A stretch of 64,000 nt of DNA. Source: Poa pratensis (taxonomy: Eukaryota; Streptophyta; Magnoliopsida; Poales; Poaceae). The stretch is taken from assembly GCA_947311845.1 (NCBI GenBank), contig CAMZMU010000052.1:135648919-135712918 (forward strand), read 5' to 3'. The translations under genes were made by a program, and so were the position numbers. Below the pieces are notes generated by a model that saw nothing but the letters and a program-made list of their open reading frames with translations, was not told the origin of the DNA and did no database searches. This document shows positions 25,041 to 34,501 of the stretch, in pieces. Each line of letters opens with the position of its first letter. Within the stretch, counting starts at the first letter, position 1.

Positions 25041-26205
25041 TCACGTTCCCTCCTTTGAATCAATGATAGCACCTGTAGTACGAAGAAAAGGTCTTCCAAG
25101 AATAATAGGACTAGAGGTTTTATTCCCCATGTCCATGATTAGAAAATCCACAGGCACAAAAGTCATATGTAACTCTACCATAACATCACTTACTTTCCCT
25201 AAAGCATGTTTAATGGAATCATCAGCAAGTGCAAGTTCAATAGAGCATTTTTCAAGATTTTTCAATTCAAGTACTTCATATAGTTCTTTAGACAAAACAG
25301 AGACACTAGATCCTAGATCAAGTATGGCATGATGTGTCTCTTTTCCAATAGTTACTAGTACCTTGGGAATCCACATATCCCCAAGCTTAGGTGGTATCAT
25401 GGCTCTTGGTTGTACCTAGCAATTTTCTCTTTCAAGACATGATTAGCAATATAGGAACCAAAGCCAGCTTGATTAGTGTTGATGGAAGGATCACTTGCAA
25501 ACTTTTGTAAGATAGAGATTAATTCATGCAAGCTACAATTTTCTAAGTCAAGCAAAGGATCCTTGACTTCACTAAGCATTTTAACTTCCTCAACTTTCTT
25601 TTTTTTTAACCCAAACTTGTTGCCTAACAGGAACTCTTTCACATGTTTAGATGATGAATCTTTTCTCAATGAATCACTAACTCGAACCAACTTTTCCTCA
25701 ATATTGTTCAAATAAACATCTTTTTCAAGAAATCTTTCTCACATAATCTCAGTTTATGCATAACATTAACCAATTCATTATTTATCTTTGGAATAATGTT
25801 TTCAGAATAAGACACTAGTTGCTCAAAATCTTCTTTACTTGGCAGCTTCTCTAACTTAGTTTCAAACTTATCTTTAGATAATGCAAGTGCTACCGTGGTG
25901 TCTTCCAACTTTTTCTTGCTACCCACAAAGCTACCAAAAATTCTTCTAAGTGTCATGGCTGCACAAGGTGGTGTTGACAAGACAAAACTTCCACCCGTAG
26001 CCCCATCTAAAGCATTTTGATACCAAGGGTCTATTCCATAGTAAAAGTAAAGATTAAGCTTTTCATCTTCACAAGGTGTAGGATCTTCATAGTGCATCCT
26101 ATTAATTCTTACCCAAGCATCTTTTAATGTTTCTCCATGATATTGTTTAAAATTGGAGACATAATTCAATGGAGAACTTGTTCCCTGTTTGTTTCCCAGA
26201 ACCAT
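25041..26205 (-). pseudogene. Gag (truncated) and aspartic protease of the 7.1-kb element
   Basis: Three consecutive minus-strand frames, 25,708-26,205, 25,397-25,711 and 25,041-25,400, overlap by 4 bp each and must be joined by two frameshifts. The first holds a Gag-like part (FKQYHGETLKDAWVRINRM, FYYGIDPWYQNALDGATGGS). The last holds a retropepsin fold: TIGKETHHAILDLGSSVSVL with the catalytic aspartate in DLGS, and the flap-distal IILGRPFLRTTGA. The Gag N-terminus is missing and no zinc knuckle is seen. The frameshifts argue that this copy cannot make a continuous Gag-protease. Confidence 0.8.
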
Positions 26206-26443
26206 GATTGCAAGTTTTTATGTATTTTTTAATTTTATGCAAAACTGAAAATAAAATGAGTCTCACAAATGCAAACCGAATTACAAATGCAAGACAATGA
26301 CAAAACAAATAATTTTGCTTTGAAGGTAAAGATGGATAAGATGATGCTCACGTAGGTGCAACCTCCCAAGCTTAGGTGTTAGCACAAGTTGGTGATGTTG
26401 ACTTTGTTATGATCTCCTTGGATAAACATTCGCAGCTATGATT

Positions 26444-26460
26444 CCCCGGCAACGGCGCCA
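26444..26460 (-). other. Primer binding site, tRNA-Asp type
   Basis: The minus strand reads TGGCGCCGTTGCCGGGG, complementary to the 3' end of plant tRNA-Asp including CCA. It lies 11 bp inside the LTR edge at 26,472, as in Athila elements. Confidence 0.85.
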
Positions 26461-26471
26461 GAAAACAGTCT

Positions 26472-28093
26472 TGATACCCAATGAAGAGGTTGATCTACAG
26501 CGCCAGAAAACAGCTTGATCTCCGGTGTGTAATTACCTGCGTCAAAAGTAAATGGGTTAGGTTGAGACTCCAAGTGCAGAGTGTGTAGTAAGTGGAAGAC
26601 GTGTTTTCCCCACGAGGGTGACTCAAGGGTTTAATATCGAACTCTCGGGGAATCAGTAGTGAAAGATTTATCTCCCTATCCTTCTTTTGGTCACCTACAA
26701 AATAAGGTTAATTGTTTTGGTCCTCAACCTCACCTGTGGTTGTCAAGCACAAGGTGTATAAATGATATCAAGATAAATATGCAATGCAAACAAGAAATAA
26801 ATATGCAATGGTGGTTAATGAATGTGCAAGGATGATGATAACAATGATAAATGATATTTTTGGGTTTTTTATGATGAATGCAAGATGAAAAAGTGTTTTT
26901 GTATTTTCGGATTTAATAATTGCAGAAAATGGAAAAGTGGTAAAAGTGGTTGGAAAGGTGTTTCTTATGACTGAAAATGAACCGGGTTTATGGTTTCACA
27001 AATGCACTCTCTCTTTTAATGGTGTGGCAGACAATGGACACATAGAGTTGACATATGAGATTGCAACACAAAGTTTGATATCAAGTTACTAATTATATGG
27101 GCATCACGTCCTAACATAGAGATCTTTTGGTTATTAATCTCACTTATACTCCACCAAGATGCGAACTAAATCATAACACCTTAGTAATTAAGATAATTCA
27201 GAGTATAGCTTTAAGTATCATGACATGAAGTGAAAATAAGAACATGCTAGATCTAGTCACAGGAAGAAGCTTGGTCACCCTCAACCCTTGTAGTATGGTA
27301 TTTTTGTTTATCCTTAATGAGGCAACAAAAAGTAAGGTAAAACACCGAAGTGGATCGTGATATTTCAGTTGTCAACTTACCGTACTCACCACCCCCCGTT
27401 ACTCCAACTAATGCACACATCACCCCACACACGCCCTCATAAACATGCTTGATCATAACAAGTAGATAAGAACGGGACACATAATATGCATCTACATTCA
27501 TACCTGAAATAAACATTTGCAATCTCAACATATATTAACTCACAAAAAGATCCACCACATAGAAATTACATATATGACCGTAATCATGTTCAGCAGCTCA
27601 TACGGTACTAACTAGTGAAGCTCAAAGAGAGGAGAGATACATAAGTTACTTCCACAAACCCATAGTCCAGAGGTGGACTACTCCCTCTTCATCATGGAGA
27701 CGGTGGAGATGTCGATGGAGAGGGTGGAGACCATGCCGGCAGCGCCCCGCCGGAGTTTTTCCCCTCCAATCTGCAGCTCCAGATCTTCATTTTCGTGTTT
27801 CTGTGATTTTCCTTTTTTTCATTTTTTATAGGCGTTTTTAGGTCAAGAAGAAGGCAGTGGAGAAAAGATCGACGGCTGCGGAGCCTCGAGGGCCAATTTG
27901 GTGGGTCCCTGAAAAATAAAAGGAAAGAAATAGGGTTTTCTGCTTGCGCAGGGTTAATTCCATAAAAATAGGAAACAATTATTTTATTTAAAAAAATCAT
28001 TAAATAACAGTGGTATAACCCTTATATGATGCAAATATGATTGGAATATGAGTGATATAGTGCAAAGTTCATGTATGCATTTTACATGCATCA
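26472..28093 (-). repeat. 5' LTR of the 7.1-kb element
   Basis: This 1,622-bp LTR differs from its partner by scattered substitutions and a few short indels, for example a deletion of about 25 bp near 27,810. It abuts the primer binding site on its left side and the GTGTG duplication on its right. Confidence 0.9.
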
Positions 28094-28379
28094 GTGTGCC
28101 AAAATCCCTATTTTGTGTGACTGAGGCAAATGGGGGTGGGCGAGCCAAAAATCCCCATTGGGTACGTCGTGGTCCACTCGTCATTGGGTAAAGCCCTAGT
28201 CCTACGCGTGTGTCCAATCCGATCGCAGAATGAGCTTCTCGCGGATCGCCCCGAGTCTGCCTGCAGATTCCTTCTAGAGGAATAATCGAACGGCTACAGT
28301 TCAGCGCTAGGGTTAGATCGACGGTCATTGTTCGGCGAGGTTCGGAACGGGGTTTGGAGGCACTCAACGGGGTTTTGAA

Positions 28380-28935
28380 AAGTGTCCAAGTTTCATTTTG
28401 AAGTGACTAAGAAGGATCGAGGTTTCGTTTTTAAAATTTCATGTGTTAAACTGGATTAAATGTTGGTCAAAGTTAGGTTTGACCGATATTTGAAATGAGC
28501 TTCAAATATTCAGAAAAAATCAAAAAAAGGAAAATCCTACGCATATAGTCGTCTTATGTCATATACTAACGATCCAAGTTAATAAACAAGGTCTATACAC
28601 ATTCAGATGAAAAATTCATGTATCTAAGGTGATATCCTCGTACTATGCCGTATGAACTCAAGGTTAATGAGAAGGGGTTCTGGATTTGCAACATGAAAAG
28701 TTCAAAAACCTCACCAAATTTTCATTTTGTAATGACTAAGATAGAACCAGGCTTAGTTTTTCATTTTCATATTTCAAACTTGTTAAAATGTTTGTCAAAG
28801 TTAGGTTTGACTGATATTTGAAATGAGCTACAAATATTCAAAAAAATCACAAGAGAAAAATCATGCTCACATAGTCGTCTTATGTCATATACTAACGATT
28901 CAAGTTGATAAACAAGGTCTACACACGTTTAGATC
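28380..28935. repeat. Diverged tandem repeat, about 326-bp unit, two copies
   Basis: Two successive copies share GTCAAAGTTAGGTTTGAC, ATATTTGAAATGAGCT, TAGTCGTCTTATGTCATATA and AACAAGGTCTA, offset by about 326 bp. Such arrays are common inside CACTA transposons of Triticeae, but no CACTA terminus is found nearby. Confidence 0.65.
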
Positions 28936-29493
28936 GCGCACCTACACAGAGCGCGCATTGTGGGTGCCAGTTCACGTCCAGTTCGTGTCCAGATCGCGCT
29001 TGGTGTATTGACACGGATGCACCGACACAGATATGCACGTAAACATAAAGTTAATCGCGTCCGTTCTCGCAAAAAAGCTTCCGATACGTCTAGATGTCTC
29101 ACAACGTCTCCAACTGCAGTAAATTTGACCAGAACGACGATGCACATCAACTGTTCGACACTTGTACTCCACACGTCAAGGGGCACCAGATGACGTGGTG
29201 AACATTCACAGGCATGTCATTTCGACTAGACGTCAAGCGCGGTCATACGATGTCATCATTGTGAATATAATCTGTAAATTGTGTTGTCATTTCACACTGC
29301 ATTGGCAAGAAATCGAAGCGATCCGACTGTTCGGTCCCGCAGGCGGTTATCGATCTACACGCCGGCGGCAGTGAATTCATCTCTATCCCCTCACACATAA
29401 AAACTCCAACCCCATTGCATTGCGGTTCCAAAGCAGTTCACTCGGTTCTCTCTTCTCTCCAATCCCAAAAACCCCCAACCACCCTTCTATGCA

Positions 29494-29859
29494 ATGGCGG
29501 ATCCATGGTGTCAGAACGAAGCCATCCTGAGTGACTCCGACGGCGAGGGGAACCCGATCCCGTGGTGGGAAGAGGGCCACAGGCATTGGCAGGAGAACCT
29601 CGACTCCGACAACGACGGCGAGGGCGACGACGATGACCAAGGCAAGGACGGCAATGGCGCTGACTCCAACCCCGACTCCGACGACAACGACGGGGACAAG
29701 GAGGAGGACGAGGACCCGGAGTTGGAGCCGTAGGATGGCAACGACTCCGACTCCGACGATGACGAGGAGGAGGAGGACGAAGAGGAGGAGGAGGAGGACT
29801 CCGACGACGACTCCGACGGCGACGACGGCGAACCGCCAGCTAAGAGGCGGCGCATGTAG
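29494..29859 (+). pseudogene. Acidic low-complexity protein with an internal stop
   Basis: The ATG at 29,494 opens a frame beginning MADPWCQNEAILSDSDGEGN that is dominated by Asp, Glu and Ser. A TAG at 29,731-29,733 ends it after 79 aa. The same frame then continues with the same composition and ends at 29,859 in a basic tail, PPAKRRRM, resembling a nuclear localisation signal. Without the stop the product would be 121 aa. I do not recognise the family; acidic stretches with a KRRR-type tail are common in nuclear proteins. The upstream 100 bp is C-rich and leader-like. Its charge pattern recalls the damaged gene at 19,919. Confidence 0.42.
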
Positions 29860-30255
29860 GAGCCGAGGCCGAGGAACCCCGCCTCCGACGTTGTAGCAGT
29901 AGCAGTGCATTCTACTGATTAGTAGTACTATTAGGCCGCCGCCGGCGTAGTAGCAGTGCTTATGCACTGCTAATCTTCTGTAAAGCCGCCGACGTCTTTT
30001 GTAATCAATGTTAATAGGAATATTAATCTTCTGCTTCAATATCAAATTATGAATCCTAATTTCAGTTTAGTTTCAATTTCTAATTATGAATCCTAATTTC
30101 AGTTCAGTTTCAGTGTTAACGACGTAATGTCAGTTTCAGTTTCCAGTGAATATGAATCATAATTTCAGTGTTAACGACGTATCAACTCACTAAACAATGA
30201 CTCGATTTCCTAATCAGTTAATTTAGTATTAACGACGTGTTAATCTTGGGGCCGA

Positions 30256-30381
30256 GACCCCACTTAAACTCGCTTCCTGTCCCCACTTAAACTCACTTCC
30301 TGACCCCACTTAAACTCGCTTCATGTCCCCACCTAACTCGCTTCCTGTCCCCACTTAACTCGCTCCCTGTCCTCACTTGAC
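30256..30381. repeat. Tandem repeat, 21-23 bp unit, six copies
   Basis: The unit CCCCACTTAAACTCGCTTCC repeats about six times with small changes (units of 23 then 21 bp). It borders a segment whose reverse complement resembles 19,320-19,530. Subterminal arrays of this kind are typical of class II elements. Confidence 0.75.
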
Positions 30382-30599
30382 CGGTCCCACTTCTAACTCA
30401 TGAGTCGCGCCAGACCGACCCCACAAGTCAGGCCAAGTGACGGTCAAACGAGGTTGACCAGACGGAAACGGCCGTCTTGGCCGTGCGCGGGCCATTTGCG
30501 AACCAGGGCACGGACGAGAAAAACTACGCGGGTAGAACACAAACAGATAAACTAGAGAGAACCAGGGCACAGAACCAATTGTCCCTTCCATCATTATAT

Positions 30600-31560
30600 A
30601 ACATAGTGAACATAAATAATATTTTGGTGTCTAACATTCTACTAAATATTGGATTTAGAAGAATCTTTTGGATAATAAGTGGAATGCTTATTATACTTTT
30701 ACTAATGTATGATGGCAAATTTATCTAATGAAATGAATAGTTTTATGTGGAAACTAACAAATTCTGAGATTTTTATGATGAAATCAATGTATTAGGACTT
30801 CATAAATTTCTATGGAAATTAAAGATTATTAGAATTTAAATCTTATTGTGGTTTTTTCATAGAAAAGTTTTACTTACAAAAATTAATTTGGCTATAAGAC
30901 GATTGCATGGTAGTACAAAGTGTTCCTTCGGTGACTCCGAGGATACCGTAGAGACGTAGAGTATTTATTTATTTCATGTCCATTTGCTCGACTTGTTTAC
31001 GGGGTTGTCCAATTTACTTTTAATCTGCCTCCAAGTCGTAGTCACCGTGTCTACGGAAATCCAAATGATTTGGAGGACATGACAGACCTCACGCAATTGC
31101 CACGGATGTCGGCATCCTCACCATTTCGTCCGACGACATGAGTTACAGTTAGGGTAGTTTAAGACTTTAGTTCAAATTCCGTTCAAATTCCTTGTGAGAT
31201 TTCAATAATTTTGAATGAAAATTATAGCTTTGTTCATATTGAGTGTACTATTCATTTTTTAACCTTTTTTGGAGCCACCGTTCTGGCAGCCATTCCTTCG
31301 GGTGGAAACCGCCTCCATTTGGGGCTTACCAGTTACCACACAATTTTCCAAGTACAACGGTGGTGTTCTTGGGCCAATAATCCGCTTGAAGAGTCCGATG
31401 GGGAGATGAAGTCGCGAAGGACTCCGGAATACGGTTCTAGGAGTATTCCACAAATATTCACAGCGGCCGGCTCCAGTACAGCGCATAGTACCGGCGTACG
31501 TAGGGCTTCGGTCGCCGAAAGGTAGAGCGATCGCAGGAACCCGGAAAAAGGAAACCGGCG
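30600..31560. other. Upstream flank of paralogue A
   Basis: AT-rich at first, then more GC-rich from about 31,260. No gene or closed repeat is seen. The last 100-200 bp is presumably the promoter and 5' leader of the gene at 31,561, though no clear TATA box stands out. Confidence 0.35.
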
Positions 31561-32294
31561 ATGTCGGCGCTTCGATGCGCGACGAGGAGGCTCGTTGTCC
31601 TGCGGGCGAGAGCGGCGGTCATCTCGCCGGCGGCTCAGGCGCAGCAGCGGCGGCTATGGCCAAGGCTCCTCCACAGCGCCCCGTCTGCTGGCGTTCCACA
31701 GCCACCAACAACGAGCATGTCCAAGGTACCTAACCATGCCAAAATTCGCATCTTTGATCGATCCGTTCTTCCATCGATCTGCAACTAATTAAGAAGTATG
31801 GAAGAGACTCATCTGTGGTTGATTGCGCTGCAGGCCCATGAGATCCAAAAGGAACTACGCAAGAAGAAAGAGGAGCTGTACAATCTGCTCGCCAAGGTGG
31901 AACTGAAACCATATCTCAGAGATAATCGCGCGTTTGACTTCATAGACCGGTACCAGAATGATAAGTTGATCCAGCAACTTTCTGTGCAGATCGAGCCTAG
32001 ACACAATGACCACTATGACCTCAAACCTACTTTCTCTTCTTTTCATTTACTAATTTGTTCTAACTGTGGTTCATTATTCTCGTCTGTCTGCTGCTGACCT
32101 GTAGGCTCTGGTTTCAACTTGTACACAAAATACATTGTTACCGGATCTACGGGACGTCTATTGTAACTGGCTACACGTTGTGGCACTATGCTTTTCGTGG
32201 AGAGAATGGCAGCGAAGATCCAGACGGAAAGAAGACAGCTCTAGGAGCGGCGGAAGATGAAGGCCACGAGTATAGGAATGATCATGAACTTTAG
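31561..32294 (+). CDS. Small putative mitochondrial protein, paralogue A
   Basis: Exon 1 (31,561-31,725) encodes a 55-aa Arg/Ala/Ser-rich, acid-free leader beginning MSALRCATRRLVVLRARAAV, typical of a mitochondrial presequence. Exon 2 begins at 31,834 after CTGCAG and encodes a charged helical segment, AHEIQKELRKKKEELYNLLA, through LIQQLSVQIEPRHNDHY. Exon 3 (32,105-32,294, acceptor TGTAG) encodes LWFQLVHKIHCYRIYGTSIV and a polar tail ending YRNDHEL. Paralogue B at 50,769 has the same three-exon plan. In A the expected donor of intron 2, around 32,017, is lost: B reads AAATG then GTAGGACTTC, while A reads TATG then ACCTC, with no GT and one base less. Without splicing the frame stops at 32,097. 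So A may be broken, use an unrecognised donor, or make a shorter protein. Function is unknown to me. Confidence 0.6.
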
Positions 32295-32429
32295 CTGTAA
32301 ATGAAGTTATCAATGTGTTTTTATCCACCTTCAGTTTGGATCTTCAGAACCAATGTGCAACGAGGCATAAATCAGCTATTGGTTGTGACCAGAAATGTAG
32401 AGGAAGTGATTCTCATATTCCCGATCTTA

Positions 32430-34244
32430 TCCATGTATATATAAAAGTTGGTTGGATTTAGCCTCCATTCAGCTATCCACGTCGCCCTTTAATCCTCGGC
32501 CGTCCGATCTCGCATACGGACGGTCCAGAACACAACACAAACCCTCAAAACACTGTACGCTACAGTACTGTAGCGCGGGGATTTCTACCAATCAGAACGC
32601 GACACGTCGCCTCGCACGGTTCTTGGAGCAACACATTTTGCAAAAACAGACACCCAAGCCGAACAATTACCGCGCAGCCCAAAATTTACAACAGCGAAGG
32701 ACCTAATTGTAATTTCAGAAAAAGTCACAGGTTTCCCTGCAAAACCATCCCACATAATCCACCCCCTCCCCTTTCGCTCTCGCGCGACGGCGGAATCGCC
32801 GCCGGCGCCGCCGCGTGCCCCCGCCACTCCGCGCCTCCCCCTTCAGATCGACGGGAACGACGACCTCCGCCGCCCCTTCTTCTCCCTCCTCCCTCACTCT
32901 CGCCGGCCGGAACTCCGACGCCTCGCCGGAATCGTCCGCGCCGCTGTCGCCGTCCGCCGCCGCATTTCCTGCTTGCCGGAAACGCTCCGGAGACCTAGAA
33001 GAGGCGGCGCCGCCACCTTCTTGCAGCTCGCGGACGCGCGCATCCAGCCAGCTCACCGGCGCATCCCGAATCGAGCTGCTTCGCCGCCGGTGAGCTCGCC
33101 GCCGCCGAGGCACATTCCGACCAATGTGACGTCAACATGACGTCACAGTCCGCCTGGGCCGGAAAGCCGGGCCGCTGCTGGGCCGGCCCATTTCGTGCGC
33201 CGCTAGCTCGGCCTTCTAATTTTTTTTTTCCTTTATGTTTCCATTTTCTATTTTCCAATATTTTCCTAACTTTTCAAATAGACATCCAAATCAACTCAGA
33301 CCAAATTCAAAAAAAATGTAAAAATCAAAGCAACCGTTTCAAATACTTAGACACCTTTTCTAAACTATTTCAATTTCCACACAAAAAAAATTAAAACAAA
33401 ATAGCCACTTAAAACACATTGTGATGTTTCCAAATTTATTTCAAATCTTCAATTTTACACAAAACTTCCTTTATAACTAGAATAAAAACCTCAAAAAACA
33501 GTATCAGCAACCATTTAGTACGATAAACATCTTATTCAAAAAGAGTCCGGTAAAACAATTAAATTCAACGACCCAATTATATCACGAGCTTCAATATATC
33601 AAAAAAAAGAATAGCACAAATGTAAAAATTAAGAAATAACCGTTTTACACTTAACTGCCGCCTAAACATAACTGAATCAAAAAAACACAATTTAAATTAC
33701 AACATGCTTTACAAATTAAAAAACATTACATATATATTGTTTTACAGTATTTAAATAACTACCGAACACTGCTAAATGTTGCAAAATCAATGACTTTACC
33801 TATGTCCACCAGAACAGCATGCAAAATATGTCCGAAAGATCATGGAAAAAAAACATGACCACAAAATAAACACTGCCTATTTATGCCATATGGCCAAAAC
33901 TTAAAATTCGAAATCTTTAAATTCCTGACAAACTTGCCAACACACAAGATTTTTATATTCCAATAGATTCAAATCCGAAAAACTTTCCAATGTGAACATT
34001 TCGAAATTAAAATTCTTCACGCCACGTTATTTCGAATGCCTTTCAAAACCGAGCATCCGGTAAACGTAAGAAATAATTTAAAAAAATCCCTGAATTTACC
34101 AAATTCTAAAATTTAGATAAGTCATAACTGCAAACTTTCTTTAAAAAAAAGGAACATTCAAATCTACACATCATTCAAATGCAGACGTTTTCAAATTCCA
34201 AATTTACCACACGGCCGCGGCATCTGCCGCGCCCAGATCCCTAG
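32430..34244 (+). mobile_element. Helitron, non-autonomous, 1.8 kb
   Basis: The 3' end has the classic layout: a hairpin CGCGGCA-TC-TGCCGCG at 34,216-34,231, nine bases, then CTAG followed by T. The 5' end is placed at TC (32,430), just before TGTATATATAAAAGTTGG; this boundary is less certain. The interior has a GC-rich gene-like segment (about 32,760-33,100) and then a long AT-rich, A/C-skewed tail. No Rep-helicase is present. The element at about 37,155-49,215 has the same plan and is probably the same family. Confidence 0.68.
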
Positions 34245-34501
34245 TATATATAGATAGATGGTAACAATATGCAAAATAAGCTTACAGAAGAAAATCCAGT
34301 TCAATGAGAAAACTGGAAACATAGAAACCATTATTATGAGAAAGAAAATAAAAGACGCTGTGCCTATCAAAAAAATAATTATGACCAAAGAATCTCCCTA
34401 CACAAAGACTCGTGCATAAACTAGCAGAATACCACACACGTCTAGCATTCGCCAACGACTACATGTTCCCCACAAATGTCAGCATGAAACTTTGTGCGTC
34501 A

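Larger units (their letters stand above)
20960..28093 (-). mobile_element. Athila-type (Gypsy) LTR retrotransposon, non-autonomous, 7.1 kb
   Basis: Long terminal repeats at 20,960-22,599 and 26,472-28,093 both begin TGATACCCAATGA and end ACATGCATCA. The element is flanked by the 5-bp target duplication GTGTG (20,955-20,959 and 28,094-28,098), so it is structurally complete. The tRNA-Asp-type primer site and Gag-protease frames place its coding strand on minus, making the right LTR the 5' LTR. Only truncated Gag and an aspartic protease are recognisable; no reverse transcriptase, RNase H or integrase frame is present in the 2.4 kb between the protease and the 3' LTR. This architecture matches non-autonomous Athila-clade derivatives in Triticeae, mobilised in trans. 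Confidence 0.93.

Noticed and set aside
29383..30045. A 220-aa minus-strand frame rich in Val and Leu, resembling a membrane protein
   Set aside because: It is the antisense of the Asp/Glu codon repeats at 29,494-29,859 (GAC and GAG read backwards give Val and Leu). It has no gene structure of its own.
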